DNA of 7,072 nucleotides, taken from contig JAITGH010000021.1 of NCBI GenBank assembly GCA_031280855.1, positions 1-7,072 on the forward strand. Direction: 5' to 3'. Shown one piece after another: positions 1 to 5,677 of this stretch; the stretch's first letter is position 1, and each line of letters starts with the position of its first letter. The position numbers and the translations under genes are program-made. Below the pieces are notes generated by a model. The model made no database searches. It saw only the letters and a list, made by a program, of their open reading frames with translations, and was not told where the DNA came from. The stretch is from Oscillospiraceae bacterium (lineage in GTDB: Bacteria; Bacillota; Clostridia; Oscillospirales; Oscillospiraceae).

Positions 1-901
1 CGTTCTCCTTCTTCTCAATGCCCTCGCCCGCTTCAAACCGGACGAACTTGACGACCTTGATCTCGCCGCCGACTTGCTTCGCCACGTTCGCAACGTGCTT
101 CGCACATGTGATCTTCTCATCGGACTTCGCGTACTCTTGGTTCATCAGGCATACTTCCTCGAAGAACTTGTTCATGCGCCCGGCGACCATCTTCTCCGCG
201 ACTTGCTTCGCCTTATCTTCATCGAGCTTCTTCTCCCGATTCTCCTCCAGCGCCTTGTTATACTGAACCTCGCGCTCCGCCTCCATCGCCTCCGGCGTAA
301 TGACCGAGTTATCAAGGTACAGCGGACGCATTGCGGCGATCTGAATCGCAAGATCCTTCCCAAGCTCCGCAACCTCCGGCTTATCCGCGATCCCGCCGCT
401 AACCTCAAGTTGCACCACGACTCCGATCCGCTTGTTAAAGTGCACATAGCCGAGGTTCAACCCGGAGTCATAACGCTCAAACCTGCGGATCCGGATATTC
501 TCCCCAATTACCTGCACGCGGTCGATCAACACGTCGGCGACGGTCTTCGTCTCGCCCGGATACGTAAGCTTAAGCAACGCGTCAAGGTCGGCGGGATTCT
601 CCGACGCTACCAAATCCGCGAGATCGCTTGCGAACGTGTGGAACAGCTCATTCTTCGCGGCGAAGTCGGTCTCGATATTGACCTCGACGATCGCAGCGAC
701 GCTCCCGCCCGTCTTAACGGCGACAACGCCCTCCGCCGCGATCCGCCCCGCCTTCTTCTGAGCAGTCGCAAGCCCCTTCTCACGCAACCACGCGATCGCC
801 TTGTCAACGTCGCCCTCGGACTCCGTCAATGCGCGTTTGCAGTCCATCATGCCGACCCCGGTCAACTCCCGCAAGTTCTTAACATCTGAAGCGGTAAACA
901 T
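1..901 (-). CDS. tsf: Elongation factor Ts, 3' end cut by window
   Basis: Guanine-nucleotide exchange factor that releases GDP from EF-Tu in the cytoplasm. The 300 visible residues begin MFTASDVKNLRELTGVGMMD, the N-terminal UBA-like EF-Tu-binding domain (about residues 1-45), followed by the conserved TDF motif at 78-80 (context NIETDFAAKNE) whose Asp-Phe pair acts on the EF-Tu nucleotide site. The core continues to FVRFEAGEGIEKKEN at the window edge. Family members usually end some 10-20 residues later, so only the tail is missing. The ATG at 901 gives the canonical N-terminus; an AGAGAGGA sequence lies about 14 nt upstream, rather far for a ribosome binding site. It follows rpsB by 36 bp on the same strand with no visible promoter between them, so it is probably co-transcribed. 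Gene identity is certain; the true end cannot be seen. Confidence 0.96.
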   Translation of the reverse strand, partial: MFTASDVKNLRELTGVGMMDCKRALTESEGDVDKAIAWLREKGLATAQKKAGRIAAEGVVAVKTGGSVAAIVEVNIETDFAAKNELFHTFASDLADLVASENPADLDALLKLTYPGETKTVADVLIDRVQVIGENIRIRRFERYDSGLNLGYVHFNKRIGVVVQLEVSGGIADKPEVAELGKDLAIQIAAMRPLYLDNSVITPEAMEAEREVQYNKALEENREKKLDEDKAKQVAEKMVAGRMNKFFEEVCLMNQEYAKSDEKITCAKHVANVAKQVGGEIKVVKFVRFEAGEGIEKKEN

Positions 902-937
902 AATATTCGTTCCAATCCTCTCTGGTAGTAATAGTGG

Positions 938-1759
938 TCACTCCGCGCTCGGCGCGTCGCCGCCGACAGATTGCGCGTTGTACGCGCCGCGAGGCGCGTC
1001 GCCGCCGACAGATTGCGCGTTATACGCGCCGCGAGGTGCGTCGCCGCCGACGGGCGGTTGGTCTTCATCTCCGGACTTGCCCTCACGCCCCTCTTGTATC
1101 GCGTTCGCCATAGCTTGCGAGATCAGCTTAATCGCACGGATCGCGTCATCGTTACCCGGGATCGGGTAGTCGATCTCGTCAGGGTCGCAATTGGTGTCCA
1201 CGATCGCGACGATCGGGATATTAAGCTTGTGAGCCTCCGCGATGGCGTTCGACTCCTTACGCGGGTCGACGACGAAAAGCGCGCCCGGCAATCGCTTCAT
1301 ATCCTTGACTCCGCCGAGGTACTTCTCCAGCTTCGCAATTTCATTCGACAGCTGCGTGACCTCCTTCTTCGGAAGAATGTCGAAGGTTCCGTCTTCCTCC
1401 ATCTTGCGAAGCTGAGCAAGCCGATCGATTCGCGTGTGCATGGTCTTGAAGTTCGTCAGCATTCCTCCGAGCCAGCGCGCATTGACAAAGTACATCCCAA
1501 CGCGCTCCGCCTCTTCCTTGACGGCTTCCTGAGCTTGCTTCTTCGTCCCGACGAACAGCAGGGTCTTCCCCTCTTCCGAGAGCTTACGAACGAAATTGTA
1601 GGCGTCGTCCAGCTTCTTGACGGTTTTTTGCAAGTCGATGATATAGATGCCGTTGCGCTCCGTATAGATGTAGGGCGCCATTTTAGGGTTCCAGCGGCGG
1701 GTTTGGTGGCCGAAGTGCACCCCGGCCTCCAGCAGCTGCTTCATTGATATAACTGCCAT
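938..1759 (-). CDS. rpsB: 30S ribosomal protein S2 with repeat-extended C-terminus
   Basis: Small-subunit protein S2, needed for S1 binding and late 30S assembly. The protein (273 residues) begins [20 protein letters not shown] and contains [44 protein letters not shown] and [22 protein letters not shown], all S2 hallmarks. The reading frame is open upstream to 1870, but that stretch covers the promoter. The ATG at 1759 has a GGAGGA site 8 nt upstream and gives the family N-terminus. The conserved core ends near residue 236. The last 37 residues are 2.6 copies of a 14-residue unit ([14 protein letters not shown]) with no counterpart in known S2 structures; S2 tails vary, so this is probably tolerated. 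First gene of the rpsB-tsf operon, read from a consensus promoter at 1842-1870. Confidence 0.98.
   Translation of the reverse strand: MAVISMKQLLEAGVHFGHQTRRWNPKMAPYIYTERNGIYIIDLQKTVKKLDDAYNFVRKLSEEGKTLLFVGTKKQAQEAVKEEAERVGMYFVNARWLGGMLTNFKTMHTRIDRLAQLRKMEEDGTFDILPKKEVTQLSNEIAKLEKYLGGVKDMKRLPGALFVVDPRKESNAIAEAHKLNIPIVAIVDTNCDPDEIDYPIPGNDDAIRAIKLISQAMANAIQEGREGKSGDEDQPPVGGDAPRGAYNAQSVGGDAPRGAYNAQSVGGDAPSAE
952..1051. repeat. 42-bp tandem repeat inside the 3' end of rpsB
   Basis: Two full units (952-993 and 994-1035) differ at one base (G/A), followed by a 16-base partial unit (1036-1051) with one further change. The unit length is divisible by three, so each copy adds 14 residues to S2 without a frameshift. 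At the unit junctions ACGCGCC and GGCGCGT (982-988 and 993-999) form a perfect 7-bp stem around GCGA; the second junction has one substitution. The near-identity of the copies suggests recent expansion. Confidence 0.93.
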
Positions 1760-1797
1760 AACGCAGTCCTCCGTATTGTTAAGGTCGGCATTCGGGC

Positions 1798-1838
1798 GAT
1801 GCACGGATTCCCTCGCCGAGCCCTGATTTCCGTGCATC
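1798..1838 (-). other. Stem-loop at the 5' end of the rpsB mRNA
   Basis: On the minus strand GATGCACGGA and TCCGTGCATC are perfect 10-bp complements separated by 21 nt. The transcription start predicted from the -10 element falls near 1834-1836, inside or just at the first arm, so the hairpin would cap the message. It may stabilise the 5' end or form part of an S2-binding leader. I cannot match it to a named leader family. Confidence 0.6.
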
Positions 1839-1841
1839 TCT

Positions 1842-1870
1842 ATTATACCACACTTTCCCCCATTTGTCAA
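1842..1870 (-). promoter_or_regulatory. Housekeeping sigma promoter of rpsB-tsf
   Basis: On the minus strand TTGACA (1870-1865), a 17-bp spacer and TATAAT (1847-1842), all consensus, with an extended -10 (TGG before TATAAT). An A-rich stretch lies upstream of the -35, as an UP-like element would. The region from about AAAAAAGTGC through TATAATAG is almost identical to the infC promoter. Confidence 0.93.
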
Positions 1871-1938
1871 GCACTTTTTTTATAACCGCCCTCAACAAAT
1901 TTTAAGTCGTCTTGCGATAAAAATTCACAAAAAAACTC

Positions 1939-1967
1939 TTGACAAGCCGCGAAAATTTTGATATAAT
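1939..1967 (+). promoter_or_regulatory. Housekeeping sigma promoter of the dehydrogenase gene
   Basis: TTGACA (1939-1944), a 17-bp spacer and TATAAT (1962-1967) with an extended -10 (TGA before TATAAT), preceded by a run of A. The start is predicted near 1974, about 28 nt before the ATG. It diverges from the rpsB promoter with 68 bp between the two -35 elements. Its spacer differs from those of the rpsB and infC promoters. Confidence 0.92.
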
Positions 1968-2001
1968 GCGGATATAAAGTTATTATCTGGAGGATTCCCC
2001 T

Positions 2002-2982
2002 ATGGCAGCGGTTACAAGCTCTATCCTTAACATCGTGCCCATCGACCTTGAGTATTGCGGTCTCAAGCGCGACTCCCTAAAGGGTGAGGTCGCGGTCGTT
2101 ACCGGAAGCGCCAGCAACGTCGGCCTCGGCTACGCTCGCGCTATCGCTTGGGCAGGCGCGAAAGTCGTCGTCGCCGACTTCAACGCCGAGGCAGGCGCGG
2201 AGGCGGCTCGAGTCATCAACGAGGAAAACGGCGCCGATACGGCGATCTTCGTCAAGTGCGACGTCACGCTCGAATCAGACGTCAAAAACCTCTCCGCCCA
2301 AGCCTTCGCGAAGTTCGGCAAGGTCGACCTGCTCATCAACAACGCGATGAACATGCGGCTGAACGGCAAGATCCTCGAATCACCCGTCAGCGACCTCGAG
2401 CAATCGTACGCGATCTCCGCCAGAGGCGTCGCGATGGCAATCAAGGAGTTCGTACCCGCAATGGTCGAGCGCGGGCACGGCGTAGTTACTTACAGCGCGA
2501 CTCAATTCCACTACATGCCGCCGATGGTCGGCGGAACGATCTACACCGCCGGGAAAGCGGCGGCGACTTCCCTTGTTATGTCGCTCGCCAACGAGGTCAA
2601 GGGTACCGGCGTCTACGTCTTCTGCCTTACTCCCGCCGGAGTCGGTCGTTTCGACCCGTCCAGAATGCCGCCCCCCCCGCCCGCGAAAGAAGGTGAGCCT
2701 CCACGCAAGGCGCCCGACTTCGCAATGTTCGGTATGCCCGGCTTCAACGGCATGATCCCGCCGGAGTCCGGCGGCGCCGCCATGGTTTACAGTATCCTTA
2801 ACGCCGAGAGAATCCACGGCTCCGGCATTATCATGAGCGACGCGTTCCTCGCCATGGACTACCCGTTCCCCAATAAGGACACCGCGCCGAAGCTCGACCC
2901 CAACGCTCGCCGCCTCACCGATATGGATCTCACTATGGCGTTCTGCACCATGGGTCCCGGTTTCGTCGGCTTCAATAACTAA
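2002..2982 (+). CDS. Short-chain dehydrogenase/reductase, substrate unknown
   Basis: NAD(P)-dependent oxidoreductase of the SDR superfamily, 326 residues against about 250 for the classical type. The Rossmann glycine motif TGSASNVGLG is at 34-43. Asp59 at the end of strand 2 suggests NAD(H) preference. NNA at 113-115 is followed by Met instead of the usual Gly. The active-site Tyr-x3-Lys is YTAGK at 181-185. The likely catalytic Ser is Ser165, which puts 15 rather than 12 residues between Ser and Tyr. A 30-residue N-terminal extension precedes the fold. The substrate-loop region (about 217-255) is enlarged and holds five consecutive prolines (223-227). No signal peptide or membrane segment is visible. 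The ATG at 2002 has GGAGGA 7 nt upstream. It is monocistronic with its own promoter and convergent with yebC. I cannot assign a pathway. Confidence 0.93.
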   Translation: MAAVTSSILNIVPIDLEYCGLKRDSLKGEVAVVTGSASNVGLGYARAIAWAGAKVVVADFNAEAGAEAARVINEENGADTAIFVKCDVTLESDVKNLSAQAFAKFGKVDLLINNAMNMRLNGKILESPVSDLEQSYAISARGVAMAIKEFVPAMVERGHGVVTYSATQFHYMPPMVGGTIYTAGKAAATSLVMSLANEVKGTGVYVFCLTPAGVGRFDPSRMPPPPPAKEGEPPRKAPDFAMFGMPGFNGMIPPESGGAAMVYSILNAERIHGSGIIMSDAFLAMDYPFPNKDTAPKLDPNARRLTDMDLTMAFCTMGPGFVGFNN

Positions 2983-2995
2983 ACGCACGTCCCGT

Positions 2996-3035
2996 TGCGG
3001 CGTTCGCCGCGCATTTGTCCTGCGGCGTTCGCCGC
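2996..3035. repeat. Pair of identical 15-bp hairpin repeats, 25 bp apart
   Basis: TGCGGCGTTCGCCGC occurs at 2996-3010 and 3021-3035. Each contains the perfect inverted repeat GCGGCG-TT-CGCCGC. The pair starts 14 bp after the dehydrogenase stop codon. It resembles in composition the GC-rich repeats at the ends of rpsB, infC and rplT but lies outside coding sequence. It could protect the 3' end of the message. Confidence 0.8.
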
Positions 3036-3070
3036 TCGTACTGTGAGCTCAGGAGTAGGTATAAGATAGG

Positions 3071-3109
3071 CTAACCGCAATCGCGTGTGAAAGCACCGAT
3101 TGCGGTTAG
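3071..3109. terminator. Strong hairpin between convergent genes, probable bidirectional terminator
   Basis: CTAACCGCAATCG (3071-3083) and CGATTGCGGTTAG (3097-3109) form a perfect 13-bp stem with a 13-nt loop, in which GTG/CAC could extend the pairing. It sits between the 3' ends of the dehydrogenase gene (plus) and yebC (minus), where a shared terminator is expected. Neither side has a clear T run, so the position and stem strength carry the call. Confidence 0.65.
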
Positions 3110-3124
3110 AAATTCTACCGTTAT

Positions 3125-3154
3125 CCGGCAATGCCGGTAATCTCCGCCATTACC
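3125..3154 (-). other. Two small overlapping inverted repeats just after yebC
   Basis: CCGGCA-A-TGCCGG (3125-3137) is a perfect inverted repeat. GGTAAT (3136-3141) pairs with ATTACC (3149-3154). They overlap by two bases, lie within 35 bp of the yebC stop, and may add to termination or 3' end protection. Confidence 0.45.
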
Positions 3155-3156
3155 CG

Positions 3157-3900
3157 TTATTTCAGGTTGCAGAACACGTTCTGTACATCGTCGTTATCCT
3201 CAAGCATATCCAGCAACTTCCCGAGCTTCAGCAGATCCTCATCGTCGGTTAGCTCCACGGAATCGCGAGGTACGAACTCGACCTGCGCGGAGGTGAACGC
3301 ATACCCGGCGGCGTCGAGCCGCTCCCGCACTGCGCCCAGCGCGTCCGGTTCCGTCAGGATCTCGAACACGTCGATTTCGCCGTCCTCACCGTCGTCCGTC
3401 GACAGCCCGAAATCGGACGCGCCGGAGTCCAGCGCGGACTCCATTACCGCGTCCTCGTCAAGCCCGTCGCTTGCAACCCGCAAAACGCCCTTGCGGTCGA
3501 AGTTCCATGCTACGCTGCCCTGCGCTCCAAGGTTGCCGCCATACTTGTCGAACGCGTGCCGAACCTCCGACGCGGTGCGGTTCCGGTTGTCCGTCGTCGT
3601 CTCCACGATTACCGCGACGCCTCCGGGACCGTAACCCTCGTACGTGCACGACTCATAGCTCGAGGAATCACCGGCGCTGGAGGCCTTGTCGATGACGCGC
3701 TTGATGTTATCGTTCGGAATATTCGACGCTCTCGCCTTCGCAATCGCGTCGCGGAGCCGAGCGTTCGAGGCCGGACTGCCGCCGCCCTCCTTCACCGCTA
3801 CGATAATCTCTCGAGAGATCTTCGTGAAGACTTTCGCACGCTGCGCGTCCGTCTTGCCCTTGCGCTCCCGGATATTGTTCCACTTGGAATGGCCGGACAT
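3157..3900 (-). CDS. yebC: YebC/PmpR/TACO1-family protein
   Basis: Cytoplasmic protein of the YebC family, long annotated as a transcriptional regulator. Members (mitochondrial TACO1, bacterial YebC) have since been implicated in helping ribosomes through proline-rich stretches; which activity applies here cannot be decided from sequence. It is 247 residues, the usual length. Hallmarks are the N-terminal MSGHSKWNNIRERKGKTDAQ, YEGYGPGG at 87-94 and TDNRNRT at 103-109, followed by a very acidic C-terminal half. The ATG at 3900 is preceded by AAGGAGG, which lies inside the last codons of the ferredoxin gene. That gene's stop is only 3 bp before this ATG, so the two are probably translationally coupled. 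It is last in the infC-rpmI-rplT-ferredoxin-yebC run. Confidence 0.97.
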   Translation of the reverse strand: MSGHSKWNNIRERKGKTDAQRAKVFTKISREIIVAVKEGGGSPASNARLRDAIAKARASNIPNDNIKRVIDKASSAGDSSSYESCTYEGYGPGGVAVIVETTTDNRNRTASEVRHAFDKYGGNLGAQGSVAWNFDRKGVLRVASDGLDEDAVMESALDSGASDFGLSTDDGEDGEIDVFEILTEPDALGAVRERLDAAGYAFTSAQVEFVPRDSVELTDDEDLLKLGKLLDMLEDNDDVQNVFCNLK

Positions 3901-3903
3901 CAG

Positions 3904-4293
3904 CTAATCCTCCTTGATGAATAGCAAGTCCATCGGACAGGCGCGTACGCAGATCCCGCACGCGATACACTTCGTCGCGACCTCGCGTTCCGCCGATTTC
4001 ACGCACACGCCGAACGGACAGACCTCCGCGCACTTCCCGCAACCCGTACACTTCTTCTTGTCGATCATGTACACGCCCTTCGCGTTCTGCGTGATCGCCT
4101 GCTCCGGACAGTTCTTCGCGCATTTCCCGCATTGCACGCACACCTTCGGACGCACGACTCCCGCCTTGTTCATCGCGATCCGCACCATCGACACCGCAGG
4201 ATCCATCCGCTTATAGTACGCTTGTGAGCACGCGACCTCGCACCCGGAGCAACTCATACACGTTACGTCTTTTCTTGCATCAAGCTTCTTCAT
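3904..4293 (-). CDS. Ferredoxin-like protein with four [4Fe-4S] motifs
   Basis: Electron-transfer polyferredoxin of 129 residues, probably cytoplasmic (no signal peptide or membrane segment). Four complete CxxCxxCxxxC motifs are visible: Cys12/15/18/22, Cys52/55/58/62 (then Pro), Cys82/85/88/92 (then Pro) and Cys109/112/115/119 (then Pro), plus a spare Cys97. The layout is that of HycB/CooF/DmsB-type electron-transfer subunits, in which clusters I/IV and II/III often share ligands; here every motif is complete. No catalytic partner is encoded nearby, so the redox partner is unknown. The ATG at 4293 has AGAGG about 9 nt upstream. It lies 100 bp after rplT with no visible promoter between, and its 3' end carries the yebC ribosome binding site. 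It is an odd companion for a ribosomal operon. Confidence 0.93.
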   Translation of the reverse strand: MKKLDARKDVTCMSCSGCEVACSQAYYKRMDPAVSMVRIAMNKAGVVRPKVCVQCGKCAKNCPEQAITQNAKGVYMIDKKKCTGCGKCAEVCPFGVCVKSAEREVATKCIACGICVRACPMDLLFIKED

Positions 4294-4314
4294 GTTACCT
4301 CACCTCTTTGTAAG

Positions 4315-4343
4315 TCCGGCGTGCCTTCAACCAGCACGCCGGA
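4315..4343 (-). other. 10-bp hairpin between rplT and the ferredoxin gene
   Basis: TCCGGCGTGC (4315-4324) and GCACGCCGGA (4334-4343) are perfect complements around a 9-nt loop. In the minus-strand transcript the sequence after the stem is CTTACAAAGAGG, without a U run. An intrinsic terminator is therefore doubtful. It could be a partial attenuator or a processing and stability element that sets ferredoxin-yebC levels. It ends about 22 nt before the ferredoxin ATG. Confidence 0.55.
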
Positions 4344-4360
4344 GTCTTGTGTTTCGCGCT

Positions 4361-4411
4361 GACGGCAGTCCGCTACGCACCGACGGCAGTCCGCTACGCG
4401 CCGACGGCAGT
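4361..4411. repeat. 21-bp tandem repeat across the rplT stop codon
   Basis: GACGGCAGTCCGCTACGC recurs with a 21-bp period: 4361-4381, 4382-4402 (one A/G difference) and a 9-base partial copy at 4403-4411. On the coding strand the unit encodes TAVGA followed by TAG. The first copy supplies the end of L20 and its stop, and the next full unit repeats the same stop in frame. Confidence 0.92.
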
Positions 4412-4747
4412 CGTAGAGACAAGCTTCGAGAATCCCGAGGGATCGTGGATCGCAAGCTCCGACAGCATCTTCCGATTCATGTCGATACCCGCAATCTTCA
4501 AGCCGTGTATGAAGCGCGAGTAGTTCGTCCCGTTCTGCTTGCACGCCGCGCTGATTCGCGTTATCCAAAGTCTGCGGAAGTCGCGCTTCTTCGCCTTGCG
4601 CCCAATGTACGCATATCGCAGCGACTTCATGACGGCTTGGTTCGCCATCTTGAACAGTTTCGACTTCGCGCCCCAATAGCCCTTCGCGAGTCTGATTATC
4701 TTTTTACGGCGCTTCCGAGTCGCCATTGCGCCTTTTATCCTTGCCAT
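4394..4747 (-). CDS. rplT: 50S ribosomal protein L20
   Basis: Early-assembly 23S rRNA-binding protein and, in several bacteria, the repressor of its own infC-rpmI-rplT operon. It has 117 residues, about the usual length, starting [20 protein letters not shown] with the basic N-terminal tail, then [53 protein letters not shown] and LAIHDP. The last residues (TAVGA) and the TAG stop belong to a 21-bp tandem repeat. The ATG at 4747 gives the family N-terminus but has only a weak AAGTGA a few bases upstream. Better AAGGAGAG sits about 65 nt away, inside the structured rpmI-rplT gap, which hints at coupling or structure-dependent initiation. Third gene of the operon. Confidence 0.98.
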   Translation of the reverse strand: MARIKGAMATRKRRKKIIRLAKGYWGAKSKLFKMANQAVMKSLRYAYIGRKAKKRDFRRLWITRISAACKQNGTNYSRFIHGLKIAGIDMNRKMLSELAIHDPSGFSKLVSTTAVGA

Positions 4748-4761
4748 ATCACTTGTAACGC

Positions 4762-4847
4762 TAACCGCCGTTCGACCCGGCCATAGCCGCGCCGCGACCG
4801 CGATTAGCTCTCCTTTCGGTTTGTAAAGTCAGCTATGGACGCGGTTA
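4762..4847 (-). promoter_or_regulatory. Structured rpmI-rplT intergenic RNA, possible L20 control site
   Basis: On the minus strand TAACCGC (4847-4841, including the rpmI stop) can pair with GCGGTTA (4768-4762). Nested inside, CCATAGC (4838-4832) can pair with GCTATGG (4787-4781). A competing partner for ACCGCG (4845-4840) is CGCGGT (4802-4797). With the CCATAGC stem kept, that pairing gives a pseudoknot order (a b a' b'). The element ends 14 nt before the rplT ATG and encloses AAGGAGAG. All pairings are perfect; a regulatory role is inferred. Confidence 0.5.
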
Positions 4848-5042
4848 CTTATACGGGATGAGCTTCTTAACTGCGGCGACGTTCGTCACATCGGCGTACA
4901 CGCCGTGGCGAAGCCTACGCTTGCGTTTCGTGCTCTTCTTCGTAAGGATGTGAGACTTATTCGCGTGTGCGCGTTTGATCTTACCACTTTTTGTCAGCCT
5001 GAAGCGCTTCTTGGCTCCGCTGTGTGATTTCATCTTAGGCAT
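4845..5042 (-). CDS. rpmI: 50S ribosomal protein L35
   Basis: Small basic large-subunit protein, 65 residues, the normal length: [20 protein letters not shown], then [20 protein letters not shown], ending VKKLIPYK. The family signature [14 protein letters not shown] is intact. The ATG at 5042 lies 2 bp after the infC stop, and its ribosome binding site (GGAAGGGAA) is formed by the last infC codons, so translation is probably coupled. Second gene of the operon. Confidence 0.98.
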   Translation of the reverse strand: MPKMKSHSGAKKRFRLTKSGKIKRAHANKSHILTKKSTKRKRRLRHGVYADVTNVAAVKKLIPYK

Positions 5043-5044
5043 GT

Positions 5045-5677
5045 TTATTTCCCTTCCTGATGTGGAGTTGCGTGCTTTGAGTCTGCCGGAGCCGCAGGCT
5101 TCGCCGCCGGAGCCTCCGACCTTGAGTCTGCCGGAGCCGCAGGCTTCGCCGACTTTACCGTAGCTTGAGCCTTCGGCGCGAGCAGCATGGTCATCTGCCG
5201 ACCGTCAAGCTTGGACTCGGACGCTATCGTCGAGATGTCCTCACACGACGCGGCGAACTTCCGTAGTAGCTCCCGCCCGATATCGGTGTGAGCCATCTGC
5301 CGACCGCGAAACCGTATGCCCAGTTTCAGCCGATTGCCGTCGGCGAGAAACCCTCTGCCCGTCTTCACGTGGCGGTCGAAATCCGCGCTGCCGATCGTTG
5401 CGGATAGCCGGATCTCCTTCGTCTCCGTTATGTGCTGGTTCTTCTTGAACTCCTTCTCCTTCTTCGATTGCTCGAACTTGAACTTACCATAGTCCATGAG
5501 CTTGCAAACAGGCGGCGAGGCGTTCGGCTGAACCTTTACCAAGTCAAGTTCACGGTTCTGCGCGATGTCCAAGGCGGCGCGAACGGGCATTACCCCAAGC
5601 TGCTCGCCCGTCTCTGATACGACGCGTACGTCCCGGTCGCGAATCTCGCGATTGATCTGGTAGACTATAGAGCTGAT
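5045..5677 (-). CDS. infC: Translation initiation factor IF-3, probable AUC start, extended C-terminus
   Basis: IF-3 binds the 30S subunit, keeps subunits apart and checks start codons. Family features are [20 protein letters not shown] (N-domain), [20 protein letters not shown] (linker), [23 protein letters not shown] and [12 protein letters not shown] (C-domain). No ATG, GTG or TTG lies at the expected place. The frame is open up to an ATG at 5809, but that adds 44 residues foreign to the family. I choose ATC at 5677, 7 nt after AGAGGGGG (5692-5685); ATA at 5668 and ATC at 5683 are alternatives. This gives 210 residues. The normal fold ends near residue 175, and the remainder is an Ala/Pro-rich tail carrying AKPAAPADS twice at a 15-residue period. 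First gene of infC-rpmI-rplT-ferredoxin-yebC. Confidence 0.94.
   Translation of the reverse strand: MSSIVYQINREIRDRDVRVVSETGEQLGVMPVRAALDIAQNRELDLVKVQPNASPPVCKLMDYGKFKFEQSKKEKEFKKNQHITETKEIRLSATIGSADFDRHVKTGRGFLADGNRLKLGIRFRGRQMAHTDIGRELLRKFAASCEDISTIASESKLDGRQMTMLLAPKAQATVKSAKPAAPADSRSEAPAAKPAAPADSKHATPHQEGK
5077..5151. repeat. 45-bp period repeat inside the 3' end of infC
   Basis: An identical 30-base block (beginning TTGAGTCTGCCGGAGCCG on the plus strand) is present at 5077-5106 and 5122-5151, separated by 15 bases, giving a 45-bp period (15 codons). It encodes AKPAAPADS(R/K) twice. The sequence can fold locally, for example AGGCT(TC) with (GG)AGCCT around GCCGCC at 5096-5115. Confidence 0.9.

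Noticed and set aside
74..889. 271-codon open frame on the plus strand opposite tsf
   Set aside because: It is the antisense shadow of tsf in GC-rich sequence. It has no family resemblance and no ribosome binding site, while the minus strand encodes a clear EF-Ts.
952..1051. CRISPR array
   Set aside because: Units are contiguous with no variable spacers, and they lie inside rpsB coding sequence.
971..1747. 258-codon open frame on the plus strand opposite rpsB
   Set aside because: Antisense shadow of rpsB; composition is dominated by Arg, Val and Leu with no recognisable domain.
1760..1870. Extension of rpsB upstream to 1870
   Set aside because: It would run through the -35 and -10 elements and the leader hairpin. 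The ATG at 1759 has a proper binding site and the family N-terminus.
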